Below are positions 33,545 through 42,505 of a DNA stretch of 64,000 bases, one piece after another. Source of the stretch: JANQTF01 sp041741415. GTDB lineage: Bacteria; Bacteroidota; Bacteroidia; J057. The notes under the pieces were generated by a model. The model was not told where the DNA came from. It did no database searches and was given only the letters and a program-made list of their open reading frames with translations. The stretch spans positions 124,001-188,000 of the forward strand of contig JBGSKC010000028.1 in the NCBI GenBank assembly GCA_041741415.1, written 5' to 3'. Numbering within the stretch: position 1 is the first letter of the stretch; the number at the start of each line of letters is the position of its first letter. The position numbers and the translations under genes are program-made.

Positions 33545-34531
33545 CTATTCCTCGTCGAGACGGAATTTGGTCACGTCCATTCCGAAGCTCAGGCTTTTGT
33601 CAGCCACGAGTTCTTCCAACTCGGTGAGCGACTTTTTGCCGAAGTTCCGGAACTTGAGCAGATCTGCAATGTTGTAGCTCACAAGATCGCCGAGGGTTTT
33701 AATGTCGGCGGCTTTGAGGCAATTATAGGCGCGAACAGAAAGGTCAAGCTCAGAGAGAGGTGTCTTCAGCAGCTTGCGCATTTGAAGGAAATTCTCATCC
33801 ACTTCATCTTTCTTTTCAGGCTCCTCAGTTTTGAGGGTAATTGAATCGTCGGAGAAAAGCATCAAATGGCGAAGCAGAATGTTGGCTGCTTCTTTGAGCG
33901 CTTGTTCAGCACCAATAGTGCCATCCGTTTTCACTTCAATTTCGAGTTTCTCGAAGTCGGTTCGTTGTTCCACGCGGTAGGCATCTACCGTGTAGCGAAC
34001 GTTCCGGATAGGAGTGAAAATGGAGTCAATGGCAATTTCTCCGATGTTAGCCTGAGGGTTCTTGTTCTCTTCAGCAGGAACGTAGCCACGACCTTTGCTG
34101 ATGGTGAGCTCAATATCGAATTGAGCCTTGGGGTCAAGATGGGCAATGACCAATTTAGGATTAGTCACTTCAAATGAAGCAGTAGCCTCATTGATGTCAG
34201 CGGCGGTGAATGTTTCCTTTCCTTTGACGGAAACGAAAATCTTGGTGTCGCCTTCGGTGACTTTTTTGAAACGAACCTGCTTGAGGTTGAGGATAACTTC
34301 TGTCACATCCTCAATAACCCCTTCCACGACAGAGAATTCGTGGTCAACACCTGGAATTTTGATAGAGGTGATGGCATACCCTTCGAGCGAGGAGAGCAAC
34401 ACGCGGCGAAGCGAGTTGCCGATGGTGATGCCGTAACCGCGTTCGAGGGGCCTGAGAAGGAATCGGCCGTAGAAGTCATCATCCTTTTCCAGAACTACCT
34501 TCTCGGGCATTTGAAAATCCAGCAGTGCCAT
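33545..34531 (-). CDS. rpoA: RNA polymerase alpha subunit
   Basis: 328 residues. N-terminal assembly domain with GRFLLRPLERGYGITIGNSLRRVLLSS and the C-terminal domain with LDLSVRAYNCLKAADIKTLGDLV and FGKKSLTELEELV, which contacts UP elements and activators. The start at 34531 (MALLDFQMP) matches the phylum. Between rpsD and rplQ in the alpha operon. Confidence 0.98.
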   Translation of the reverse strand: MALLDFQMPEKVVLEKDDDFYGRFLLRPLERGYGITIGNSLRRVLLSSLEGYAITSIKIPGVDHEFSVVEGVIEDVTEVILNLKQVRFKKVTEGDTKIFVSVKGKETFTAADINEATASFEVTNPKLVIAHLDPKAQFDIELTISKGRGYVPAEENKNPQANIGEIAIDSIFTPIRNVRYTVDAYRVEQRTDFEKLEIEVKTDGTIGAEQALKEAANILLRHLMLFSDDSITLKTEEPEKKDEVDENFLQMRKLLKTPLSELDLSVRAYNCLKAADIKTLGDLVSYNIADLLKFRNFGKKSLTELEELVADKSLSFGMDVTKFRLDEE

Positions 34532-34586
34532 ATATATCAATTAGCCTTCTGATAAGAAAGGGGAAAGTAAAAGAGCGGAAGCTCAA

Positions 34587-35186
34587 TTACTTAGAATAAA
34601 GTTCAACGATCAACTGCTCCTTGATGTTTTCAGGGATTTCGTCGCGCTGAGGGTAATTAAGCATAGAGCCTTGATACTCTCTTGCGTTCACATCAAGCCA
34701 GGGGAAGCGGGAAGTGCGCCCGAGGTTACGGTTGATCAATTCAAATCCACGGCTTTTTTCGCGGATGGTAACCACGTCGCCTGGTTTCAGCAACATGGAG
34801 GGAATATTGGTTACAACGCCGTTGACCATCACGTGTTTGTGCCCTACAACCTGACGGGCGGCACTACGGCTAGGAGCAAATCCCATGCGGAACACAGTAT
34901 TATCAAGACGGCTTTCGAGTAGCTGGAGGAAGATCTCACCAGTAATCCCTTGGCGGCGGGCAGCCTCATCAAAGGTTTTGCGGAACTGACGCTCAAGTAT
35001 CCCATAGGTATACTTGGCTTTTTGCTTTTCCTGCAGCTGAATAGCATATTCAGACTGCTTACGGCGTCTTCCGCGACCATGCTGGCCGGGGGGATAGTTA
35101 CGCTTGGTAAGAACCTTGTCAGGGCCGAAAATGGCCTCTTTAAATTTGCGAGCAATTTTGCTCTTGGGACCTCTGTAACGAGCCAT
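34587..35186 (-). CDS. rpsD: 30S ribosomal protein S4
   Basis: 199 residues starting MARYRGPKSKIARKFKEAIFG; the longer frame to 35261 is rejected. S4 domain at LLESRLDNTVFRMGFAPSRSAARQ. No cysteines, so this is the zinc-free type. Between rpsK and rpoA; the protein usually also regulates the alpha operon. Confidence 0.98.
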   Translation of the reverse strand: MARYRGPKSKIARKFKEAIFGPDKVLTKRNYPPGQHGRGRRRKQSEYAIQLQEKQKAKYTYGILERQFRKTFDEAARRQGITGEIFLQLLESRLDNTVFRMGFAPSRSAARQVVGHKHVMVNGVVTNIPSMLLKPGDVVTIREKSRGFELINRNLGRTSRFPWLDVNAREYQGSMLNYPQRDEIPENIKEQLIVELYSK

Positions 35187-35279
35187 GGAACAATCGTTGT
35201 TGAAAAGGAAATCAGATGAGCATGATCGCAAACCCAAAGCGGTCCACCAGCCATCTGACACCCGAGGTGAAAAAAAATA

Positions 35280-35675
35280 CTAGACGCGGCGACGCTTGGG
35301 TGGGCGACAGCCGTTGTGTGGGAGAGGAGTAATGTCCTGAATAAGAATCACTTCGATCCCAGAGGCAGCGATGGCACGAATAGCAGACTCACGACCTGCA
35401 CCAGTACCTTTCACAAAGACTTCAGCCTTCATCAGGCCCATGTCAAAGGCTTTCTTGGCACAATCGGTTGCTGTTACCTGAGCCGCATACGGAGTGTTCT
35501 TCTTAGAACCGCGAAACCCCATTTTGCCGGCTGCCGACCAGGAGATTGTGTTCCCGGCCAGGTCGGTGATCGTAATGATGATATTGTTGAAAGAAGAAGA
35601 AATGTGGATTTGCCCGGTGGGATCCACTTTTTTCCTTTTCTTGATTGCCTGTTGGGCTTTTTGAGCTTTGGCCAT
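35280..35675 (-). CDS. rpsK: 30S ribosomal protein S11
   Basis: 131 residues; IHISSSFNNIIITITDLAGN, SWSAAGKMGFRGSKKNTPYA, and the C-terminal TPLPHNGCRPPKRRRV are diagnostic. A short basic N-terminal extension (KAQKAQQAIKKRKK) is present. Between rpsM and rpsD. Confidence 0.98.
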   Translation of the reverse strand: MAKAQKAQQAIKKRKKVDPTGQIHISSSFNNIIITITDLAGNTISWSAAGKMGFRGSKKNTPYAAQVTATDCAKKAFDMGLMKAEVFVKGTGAGRESAIRAIAASGIEVILIQDITPLPHNGCRPPKRRRV

Positions 35676-35734
35676 GATGATTTTGAATTAAGGCTGAACC
35701 TCCAACGAAAAGCGCGATTGGGAGCCTGAAAAAA

Positions 35735-36112
35735 TTACTTAGTAGCCTTTTTCTTGTTGGCGACCGTTTTCCGACGACCCTTCCGGGTACGTGCGTTGGT
35801 TTGGGTACGCTGGCCGCGAAGAGGCAAACCTTTCCGGTGACGCAATCCACGGTAGCAACCGATATCCATCAATCGCTTGATGTTCAATTGAATTTCGCTA
35901 CGAAGAGCACCTTCCACCTTGAATCGGTCACCAATGATGCGACGAATACTGACGATTTCATCATCATTCCACTCATGCACCCGCTTATCTTCAGAAATGC
36001 CTGCCTCAGCCAGAATTTTGGTGGCTGTGGTTTTCCCAATTCCGAAAATGTAGGTGAGGCCAATCACGCCCCGCTTGTTCTTTGGTAGGTCTACGCCTGC
36101 AATACGTGCCAT
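35735..36112 (-). CDS. rpsM: 30S ribosomal protein S13
   Basis: 125 residues; MARIAGVDLPKNKRGVIGLTYIFGIG, then CYRGLRHRKGLPLRGQRTQTNARTRKG split over the middle, with a basic tail ending NKKKATK. First gene of the alpha section after rpmJ. Confidence 0.98.
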   Translation of the reverse strand: MARIAGVDLPKNKRGVIGLTYIFGIGKTTATKILAEAGISEDKRVHEWNDDEIVSIRRIIGDRFKVEGALRSEIQLNIKRLMDIGCYRGLRHRKGLPLRGQRTQTNARTRKGRRKTVANKKKATK

Positions 36113-36122
36113 AAGTTCGTTG

Positions 36123-36239
36123 TTAGCCTTGACGTTGCTTGTGCTTGGGGTTTTTCTTGTTGATCACGTAGAGTTTCCCCTTGCGACGAATAATGATGTC
36201 GTCTGCACTACGCTTTTTGATGGAAGCCTTGACTTTCAT
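36123..36239 (-). CDS. rpmJ: 50S ribosomal protein L36, cysteine-free
   Basis: 38 residues: MKVKASIKKRSADDIIIRRK, GKLYVINKKNPKHKQRQG. The usual zinc ligands (CxxC ... C ... H) are all absent, so it cannot bind zinc the canonical way. Between infA and rpsM, the standard place; 10 bases separate its stop from the rpsM start. Confidence 0.95.
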   Translation of the reverse strand: MKVKASIKKRSADDIIIRRKGKLYVINKKNPKHKQRQG

Positions 36240-36282
36240 TGTTCTTCCCTGTTAAAAAATGCAGCCCTTCGACTGCGGTGGT

Positions 36283-36501
36283 TCATTTGTAGCGATAAAC
36301 AATGCGTGCTTTGCTCAAATCATAGGGAGTGAGCTCCAGTGCAACCCTATCTCCGGGAAGGATTCGAATGTAGTGCATTCTCATTTTCCCAGCAATATGC
36401 GCCAAAAGCTCATGCCCATTTTCAAGCTTTACCCGAAAGGTTGCGTTGGGTAACGCCTCGGTTACCACACCATCGACTTTGATCGGAGCTTGTTTAGCCA
36501 A
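36283..36501 (-). CDS. infA: Translation initiation factor IF-1
   Basis: 72 residues, S1-type OB fold: IKVDGVVTEALPNATFRVKLENGHELLAHIAGKMR in two parts, then ILPGDRVALELTPYDLSKARI. Between map and rpmJ. Confidence 0.98.
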   Translation of the reverse strand: MAKQAPIKVDGVVTEALPNATFRVKLENGHELLAHIAGKMRMHYIRILPGDRVALELTPYDLSKARIVYRYK

Positions 36502-36515
36502 AACGTTGTTTCAGT

Positions 36516-37307
36516 TTAATTTTCAATGAAAGCAAAGGTCGACAAAATTTCTGGTTTCCCATTGACAATGGCAATGCTATGTTCGTAATGAGCGGAAGGT
36601 TGTCGGTCGGTTGAAATAATCGTCCACCCGTCGCCTTCCACCTTTACAAAACGCTTGCCCAGGTTGATCATTGGTTCGATCGCGATGACCATCCCGTCGA
36701 TCAACTTAGAACCCGTTTTGCGCTTGCCAAAGTTGGGAACCTCCGGTGCTTCATGGAGGCTCTTTCCGAGCCCATGACCCACCATTTCCCGAACTACGCT
36801 GTAGCCATGAGATTCGGCATGCTTCTGAACCGCATAAGATATATCTCCTACCCGGTTTCCTGTCATGGCCACCTCGATTCCTTTGTACAAGGACTCTTTG
36901 GTAACCTGCATGAGCCGAAGCTTTTTAGAGCTGACTTCGCCTACCGCAAAGGTATAGGCTGAGTCTCCATAATATCCATTCAGCAGAACCCCGCAGTCGA
37001 TAGAGATTAAATCCCCATCCTTGAGAATTCGCTTTTCAGAAGGAATCCCATGCACCACTTCTTCATTGACAGAAGTGCAGAGGCTTCCTGGAAATGGATA
37101 ACTGGCAAAACTTGCTTCGTGATTTTTGAACGCTGGCACCCCACCATGGTCTCGAATGAAAGCTTCCGCAATCAAATCCAGCTGAAGGGTGCTAACGCCT
37201 GGAACCACATGCTTTTTGAGCTCGCCCAGCGTTTTGCTGACTAACAAAGAACTATTTCGAATTAGCTCGATTTCTTCTGGAGTTTTGAGAATAACCTGCT
37301 CGGCCAT
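36516..37307 (-). CDS. map: Methionine aminopeptidase, type I
   Basis: 263 residues. Removes the first Met from new proteins. Metal ligands fit Asp 104, Asp 115, His 178, Glu 211 and Glu 242, and His 86 is the catalytic His, all in their family motifs (DCGVLLNGYYGDSAY, GHGLGKSLHEAP, IEPMIN). Sits between secY and infA, the common bacterial order. Confidence 0.98.
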   Translation of the reverse strand: MAEQVILKTPEEIELIRNSSLLVSKTLGELKKHVVPGVSTLQLDLIAEAFIRDHGGVPAFKNHEASFASYPFPGSLCTSVNEEVVHGIPSEKRILKDGDLISIDCGVLLNGYYGDSAYTFAVGEVSSKKLRLMQVTKESLYKGIEVAMTGNRVGDISYAVQKHAESHGYSVVREMVGHGLGKSLHEAPEVPNFGKRKTGSKLIDGMVIAIEPMINLGKRFVKVEGDGWTIISTDRQPSAHYEHSIAIVNGKPEILSTFAFIEN

Positions 37308-37328
37308 AGCATTGATGGTTTGAGCGAA

Positions 37329-38690
37329 TTATCCTTTCCGACCCTGAACGGCTACTCCGGTGCGGCCTCTGCCTTTGACCCTCCCCGACTGCATCAAGCC
37401 GTCGTAGTGGCGCATCAACAGATAGCTTTCAACTTGCTGAAGGGTATCAAGTACCACCCCAATCATGATCAAAAGCGTGGTTCCACCGAAAAACTGGGCA
37501 AATCCCTGGGAGGCCCCCATCAACATGGCAATTGCCGGGAAGATAGACACAAAGCCGAGGAAAATAGCTCCAGGCAGCGTTACCCTGCTCAGAATGTTGT
37601 CGATATATCCGGCGGTTTTCTTTCCAGGCTTAATCCCTGGGATGAAACCTCCGTTTCTTTTCAATTGATCTGCAATCTCATTTGGATTCACCGAAATCGC
37701 CGTGTAGAAGTAGGTGAAAATAATGATCATGAGAAAGAAGATCATATTGTACCAAAACCCGGTAATGTCGGACAATGCACGCACTACTCCGGAGAGGCTT
37801 TCTGTTCCACCGGCAAACTGAATCAAAGTTGCGGGTAAAAACATGATGGCCTGCGCAAAGATAATGGGCATAACCCCGGCACTGTTCACTTTCAGCGGAA
37901 TGTATTGACGGGCAGTGGTTCCGCCACCAAGCTGACCTACCCGGTTGCCCATCATTTGGCGGGCATAGTTGATAGGAATCTTCCTGGTGGCCTGGGTAAG
38001 AGCGACGACTGCCATGGTTACTACACCGAGCGCAATAATCTCGATGAAAAACTTCATTGGCAAAGTAGAGCTGAACTCTTGCAGCAGGGCAGCTGGGAAG
38101 CCCGAGATAATGCCGATCATGATCAGCAGAGATACCCCGTTTCCAATCCCATTGTCTGTAATGCGTTCACCCATCCAAACGAGGAACATAGTTCCTGCGG
38201 TAAGGATAACAGTCGTAATCAGCCAAAACCCAATCCCGGAGCCATAAACAGCTTCGCCAAACTGACCTCTCAGGTACACAATGTAACTGGCAGCCTGCCC
38301 AAGGGTAATCACTACAGCCAGATAGCGGGTGATCTGATTCATTTTCCGCTGCCCCGACTCCCCTTCTGATCTCAGTTTCTGAATGGCAGGGAGCACAGCT
38401 CCAAGCAATTGAACTACGATGGAAGCAGAAATGTAGGGCATGATGCCGAGAGCGAGGATCGAGCCCCGTGCAAACGCACCGCCGAGGAAGGTGTTGACAA
38501 AATCCAACAATCCGCCGGCACCGCCGGAGGTGTTGGAAAAAGAATCCTGGAGGACTGCAGAGTCGATGCCAGGAAGAATGACAAAAGTCCCCAGCCGGAA
38601 CACGGCCAGCAACAAGATTGTATAAAGAATCCTGCTGCGCAGTTCTTCAATTTTGAAGATGTTCCGGAGCTTTTCGATCAGTACTCTCAT
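37329..38690 (-). CDS. secY: Protein translocase subunit SecY
   Basis: 453 residues with ten membrane segments. Blocks include FRLGTFVILPGIDS, GIMPYISASIVVQLLGA (near TM2), and IKPGKKTAGYIDNILSRVTLPGA. Start at 38690 (MRVLIEKLRNIFKIEELRSR) fits the family; longer frame rejected. Four bases separate it from the rplO stop. It forms the channel for all Sec exports, including T9SS cargo. Confidence 0.98.
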   Translation of the reverse strand: MRVLIEKLRNIFKIEELRSRILYTILLLAVFRLGTFVILPGIDSAVLQDSFSNTSGGAGGLLDFVNTFLGGAFARGSILALGIMPYISASIVVQLLGAVLPAIQKLRSEGESGQRKMNQITRYLAVVITLGQAASYIVYLRGQFGEAVYGSGIGFWLITTVILTAGTMFLVWMGERITDNGIGNGVSLLIMIGIISGFPAALLQEFSSTLPMKFFIEIIALGVVTMAVVALTQATRKIPINYARQMMGNRVGQLGGGTTARQYIPLKVNSAGVMPIIFAQAIMFLPATLIQFAGGTESLSGVVRALSDITGFWYNMIFFLMIIIFTYFYTAISVNPNEIADQLKRNGGFIPGIKPGKKTAGYIDNILSRVTLPGAIFLGFVSIFPAIAMLMGASQGFAQFFGGTTLLIMIGVVLDTLQQVESYLLMRHYDGLMQSGRVKGRGRTGVAVQGRKG

Positions 38691-38694
38691 TGAT

Positions 38695-39144
38695 CTATAC
38701 TTCGGTAGCTGAACCACCTGCAGCCTCAATGGCTGCTTTAGCGGATTTGCTGTACTTGTTCAACTTAACTTCGACCCGTGTGCTAATTTCTCCCCGGCCG
38801 AGAACTTTGACAAGCTCGTTGGCTTTGGAGATCCGACCGTGGCGGACAAGGAAGTCATGGTCAATGACTTCGCCAGGAAATGCCTCTGCATATTCTTGGA
38901 CCACATCCAGGTTAATAACTTCATACTCGACCCTGAAAGGGTTGGTGAAGCCAAACTTAGGGATCCGGCGCTGAAGGGGCATCTGACCACCTTCAAACCA
39001 TGGGCGGTAGTTGTAACCGCTTCTGGACTGGGCACCTTTATGACCACGGGTAGAGGTTCCACCTCTTCCGGATCCTTGGCCCCGACCCACACGCTTGGTG
39101 TTGCGAGTGGTTCCAGATTGTGGGGAAATGTTATGAAGGTTCAT
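38695..39144 (-). CDS. rplO: 50S ribosomal protein L15
   Basis: 149 residues; MNLHNISPQSGTTRNTKRVG, then the Gly/Arg-rich RGQGSGRGGTSTRGHKGAQS and GGQMPLQRRIPKFGF are diagnostic. Between rpmD and secY. Confidence 0.98.
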   Translation of the reverse strand: MNLHNISPQSGTTRNTKRVGRGQGSGRGGTSTRGHKGAQSRSGYNYRPWFEGGQMPLQRRIPKFGFTNPFRVEYEVINLDVVQEYAEAFPGEVIDHDFLVRHGRISKANELVKVLGRGEISTRVEVKLNKYSKSAKAAIEAAGGSATEV

Positions 39145-39146
39145 GA

Positions 39147-39332
39147 TTATTCGGTCACTTCCAGTTCAACCAAATGAGCCACTTTTTTGATCATACCCAA
39201 GATCTGTGGAGTGGCTTCTTTGACCACAGTGCGGTTCATTTTCCCGAGACCGAGGGCTACCATGGTAGCTTGCTGGTCGCTGGGGCGCTTGATGATGCTT
39301 CGAACCTGGGTGATTTTAACTTTGGGATACAT
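39147..39332 (-). CDS. rpmD: 50S ribosomal protein L30
   Basis: 61 residues; VKITQVRSIIKRPSDQQATM and LGLGKMNRTVVKEATPQILG are typical. Two bases before rplO. Confidence 0.97.
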   Translation of the reverse strand: MYPKVKITQVRSIIKRPSDQQATMVALGLGKMNRTVVKEATPQILGMIKKVAHLVELEVTE

Positions 39333-39345
39333 GGGTTCCGGGAGA

Positions 39346-39864
39346 TTAACCGTTAAACACCTTGGAAAGCGGAATCCCCCTCACTTGGGCGATCTCGCTG
39401 GCATCTCGCATGTTGGACAATGCCTTGATAGTGGCCTTCACCACGTTGTGGGGGTTGGAGGAACCCAGGCTCTTGCCGATCACGTCTTTGATCCCAGCGG
39501 CTTCGAGAACGGCGCGCATAGCACCGCCTGCAAGAACACCAGTACCAGCAGCGGCAGGACGGAGGAGAACTTTAGCAGCTCCGAACTTGGTAAAGATTTC
39601 GTGAGGGATGGTTCCCTTTTCGACGTGTACTTTCACCAGGTTCTTTTTCGCGTCGTCCACCCCTTTGCTGATGGCGTCAGTTACTTCATTGGCTTTCCCG
39701 AGGCCGAAGCCTACGATGCCTTTTCCGTCACCAACTACGACAATGGCGCTGAAGCTGAAACGTCGACCACCCTTGACCACTTTCGCAACGCGGTTGATCT
39801 TAACGACGCGCTCCTCCAGCTCGGCGTCGGTGCTCTTTACTCGGAAATCGTTTGCTAATTCCAT
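39346..39864 (-). CDS. rpsE: 30S ribosomal protein S5
   Basis: 172 residues; double-stranded RNA-binding fold with VKGGRRFSFSAIVVVGDGKG, VGFGLGKANEV, LLRPAAAGTGVLAGG and SLGSSNPHNVVKATIKAL. Between rplR and rpmD. Confidence 0.98.
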   Translation of the reverse strand: MELANDFRVKSTDAELEERVVKINRVAKVVKGGRRFSFSAIVVVGDGKGIVGFGLGKANEVTDAISKGVDDAKKNLVKVHVEKGTIPHEIFTKFGAAKVLLRPAAAGTGVLAGGAMRAVLEAAGIKDVIGKSLGSSNPHNVVKATIKALSNMRDASEIAQVRGIPLSKVFNG

Positions 39865-39872
39865 AGTCTTGG

Positions 39873-40235
39873 TTAGAAGATAAGGCCGCCTTCACGCGCA
39901 CCTTCAGCCAATGCCTTTACTCGTCCGTGATACTTGAAGCCGCCCCGGTCAAACACCACAGCCTCAATGCCTTTTTCTTTGGCGATTTCGGCGAGCTTCT
40001 TTCCAACTGCGCGGCTCATGTCAGTTTTAGAAAGAGGCTGCAAATGTAGGTCTTTTAGGCGAGAAGAACAACTAACAAGTGTAACACCTGCTTCGTCGTC
40101 AATGATCTGTGCGTAGATCTGCTTATTGCTGCGGAAAATGCTCAGCCTCGGGCGCTCGGGCGTGCCAGCTAGCCTCATGCGAAGCCGGCGGCGAATGCGG
40201 TCCCTTCTGAGGGTTTTTGCGGAAGTCTTTGCCAT
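39873..40235 (-). CDS. rplR: 50S ribosomal protein L18
   Basis: 120 residues; RIRRRLRMRLAGTPERPRLS, IYAQIIDDEAGVTLVSCSS, and FDRGGFKYHGRVKALAEGAR identify it. It binds 5S rRNA together with L5. Confidence 0.98.
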   Translation of the reverse strand: MAKTSAKTLRRDRIRRRLRMRLAGTPERPRLSIFRSNKQIYAQIIDDEAGVTLVSCSSRLKDLHLQPLSKTDMSRAVGKKLAEIAKEKGIEAVVFDRGGFKYHGRVKALAEGAREGGLIF

Positions 40236-40283
40236 CGCTTGATCTGTTTTTGGAAGGAGGGTAGAACCCAGTCCAACAAAATG

Positions 40284-40844
40284 TTATTTTTTGCCCCCGG
40301 ATTTGCCAGCCTTCTTGCGAATTGCTTCTCCTTTGAAGCGAATCCCTTTGCCTTTGTAAGGCTCTGGTGCACGCAAACTCCGGATCTTGGCGGCGACCTG
40401 GCCGATCAGCTCTTTGTCGTGGCTGGCCAGCCTGATGGCGGGAGCAGATCCCCTTTTGGTTTCGGTTTCCACCGTTACTTCGGGGGGAAGAACCATCACG
40501 ATGGGGTGAGAGTAACCAAGGCTGAGTTCAAGGACATTAGCCCCTTTGTTTTCAGCTTTATAGCCTACCCCAACCACTTCCATTTCTTTGGTATAGCCTG
40601 TGCTTACACCAATAACCATGTTAGCGATGAGGGTGCGATAGAGGCCATGAAGGGCTTTGTGGCGCTTCTGTTCGGTGGGTCTGTTCACTAAGATCTGACC
40701 ACCTTCCATAGCCACCTCAATGTCAGCATCAATCTGACGGCTGAGCTGGCCTTTAGGGCCTTTCACGGTGACCACATTCGACTTGTCTACACTGAGGGAG
40801 ACGCCAGCCGGAACGGGGATTGGGAGTTTACCGATACGGGACAT
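40284..40844 (-). CDS. rplF: 50S ribosomal protein L6
   Basis: 186 residues; MSRIGKLPIPVPAGVSL, TVKGPKGQLSR, and the C-terminal PEPYKGKGIRFKGEAIRKKAGK are diagnostic. Between rpsH and rplR. Confidence 0.98.
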   Translation of the reverse strand: MSRIGKLPIPVPAGVSLSVDKSNVVTVKGPKGQLSRQIDADIEVAMEGGQILVNRPTEQKRHKALHGLYRTLIANMVIGVSTGYTKEMEVVGVGYKAENKGANVLELSLGYSHPIVMVLPPEVTVETETKRGSAPAIRLASHDKELIGQVAAKIRSLRAPEPYKGKGIRFKGEAIRKKAGKSGGKK

Positions 40845-40853
40845 GGTTCGATC

Positions 40854-41252
40854 TTAATAAACGTAACACAACAGTTCGCCACCAACGTTTTGCTCTTTAG
40901 CATTCTTGCCGGTCATCACGCCATTGGGAGTGGAGAGGATTACCACACCGAGGCCATTGAGCACACGGGGCATCTTCTTCACTTTGCTGTATTGGCGAAG
41001 GCCGGGCTTGCTAATTCTCACCAGCTTGCTGATAGCAGGCTTTTTGGTGGCCCGGTCATACTTCAGGGCGATTTTGATCGACCCTTGAGGACCTTCTTCA
41101 ACAAACTTGAATTTGCTGATGTAGCCCTGTTCGTGGAGCACCCGTGTGATCTCCTTCTTCAGGTTTGAAGCAGGGATTTCAACAACCTTGTGGCCTGCAG
41201 CCTGTGCGTTGCGAATCCGGGTGAGGTAGTCAGATATTGGATCTGTATACAT
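40854..41252 (-). CDS. rpsH: 30S ribosomal protein S8
   Basis: 132 residues; DPISDYLTRIRNAQAAGHKV, ISKPGLRQYSKVKKMPRVL, GLGVVILSTPNGVMTGKNAK. Elsewhere S8 represses the spc operon by binding its mRNA; no site was mapped here. Confidence 0.98.
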   Translation of the reverse strand: MYTDPISDYLTRIRNAQAAGHKVVEIPASNLKKEITRVLHEQGYISKFKFVEEGPQGSIKIALKYDRATKKPAISKLVRISKPGLRQYSKVKKMPRVLNGLGVVILSTPNGVMTGKNAKEQNVGGELLCYVY

Positions 41253-41255
41253 GAT

Positions 41256-41525
41256 TTACCAGCTCGTTTTTTTGACACCAGGAATCTTGCCCTGCAGGGC
41301 CAGCTCTCTGAACTTGATCCGGGAAACGCCGAATCGACGAATATAGGCACGGGGACGACCCGTCAGTTTGCAGCGGTTGTGAAGACGAACCGGAGAAGAA
41401 TTGCGTGGAAGGAGTGCAAGGGCTTGATAATCACCCTGGTCCTTGAGCATCTGACGCTTCTCGCGGTACTTCTCTACCAGCTTACGCCGCTTTGCCTCTC
41501 TTGCGATGCTTGATTTACGTGCCAT
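41256..41525 (-). CDS. rpsN: 30S ribosomal protein S14, zinc-free long type
   Basis: 89 residues from MARKSSIAREAKRRKLV; the longer frame to 41612 is rejected because it enters rplE. Contains NRCKLTGRPRAYIRRFGVSR but only one Cys, so no zinc finger. Three bases before the rpsH start. Confidence 0.97.
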   Translation of the reverse strand: MARKSSIAREAKRRKLVEKYREKRQMLKDQGDYQALALLPRNSSPVRLHNRCKLTGRPRAYIRRFGVSRIKFRELALQGKIPGVKKTSW

Positions 41526-41529
41526 ATCG

Positions 41530-42096
41530 TTAGGATTGCTTGCGTTCAATACCTTGGAAAGGCATACCGAATGCCTTGAGGAGAGCGAGTGCTTCTTCGT
41601 CGGTGGGCGCACTGGTCACGAAGGTGATATCCAGTCCAGAGATTTTGTTGATCTTATCCACGTTGATTTCGGGGAAAATGATCTGCTCCTTCACGCCGAG
41701 AGTAAAATTGCCGCGGCCATCAAAGCCTTTGACAGGAATTCCGCGAAAGTCACGCACACGGGGCATAGCCACGTTAATCAAGCGGTCGAGGAATTCATAC
41801 ATGTATCCCTTGCGCAGGGTCACTTTCACCCCGATTGGCATACCTTCCCGAAGCTTAAAGTTCGAGACGGACTTCTTGGCGATGGTTACGATAGGCTTTT
41901 GCCCTGCGATGAGGGTAAACTCTTCTACCGAAGCATCAATGAGTTTTTTGTCGGAGACAGCCTCACCGACACCGCGGTTGAGGACAATCTTCTCCAATTT
42001 GGGTACTTGCATGACGGAGCTGTAATTAAACTGCTTCATCAGGCCAGGAAGGATTTCCTCCTTGTACCGGTTGAACATTCTGGTCTCGTTGGACAT
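41530..42096 (-). CDS. rplE: 50S ribosomal protein L5
   Basis: 188 residues; VPKLEKIVLNRGVGEAVSDK, KPIVTIAKKSVSNFKLREGM, RVRDFRGIPVKGFDGRGNF are typical. Binds 5S rRNA. Between rplX and rpsN. Confidence 0.98.
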   Translation of the reverse strand: MSNETRMFNRYKEEILPGLMKQFNYSSVMQVPKLEKIVLNRGVGEAVSDKKLIDASVEEFTLIAGQKPIVTIAKKSVSNFKLREGMPIGVKVTLRKGYMYEFLDRLINVAMPRVRDFRGIPVKGFDGRGNFTLGVKEQIIFPEINVDKINKISGLDITFVTSAPTDEEALALLKAFGMPFQGIERKQS

Positions 42097-42148
42097 CGTG
42101 TTTGCTTTGCGGCGCGAATTTCCGGCCCGCGCCTGGTGCTACGAAAGG

Positions 42149-42472
42149 TTAAGGGAGAATTTCTCCGCTTTTCTTGGCAAAACGGACCCAACCTTTACCA
42201 CCCTCTGCGCGCTGGCGACCAATGCGCGTGGGGGTTTTGGACTTGGGATCCATGATCATGAGGTTGGAAACATGAACAGGAGCTTCCTGTTCGATGATCC
42301 CCCCATCGGGGTACTTTTGGGAAGGCTTGGTGTGCTTGCTCACCAGGTTGATACCTTCCACAATGGCGCGCTCGGTCTCAGGGTTCACCTGGAGCACCTG
42401 GCCGGTTTGGCCGCGGTACTTACCAGAGATAACCATGACAGTGTCGCCTTTCTTTATGTGCAGCTTCTTCAT
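42149..42472 (-). CDS. rplX: 50S ribosomal protein L24
   Basis: 107 residues; KLHIKKGDTVMVISGKYRGQ (KOW motif) and GIIEQEAPVHVSNLM are diagnostic. Between rplN and rplE. Confidence 0.98.
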   Translation of the reverse strand: MKKLHIKKGDTVMVISGKYRGQTGQVLQVNPETERAIVEGINLVSKHTKPSQKYPDGGIIEQEAPVHVSNLMIMDPKSKTPTRIGRQRAEGGKGWVRFAKKSGEILP

Positions 42473-42505
42473 GTTGCTAGCGATTGAGTTCCTGGTGAAG
42501 CAGGA

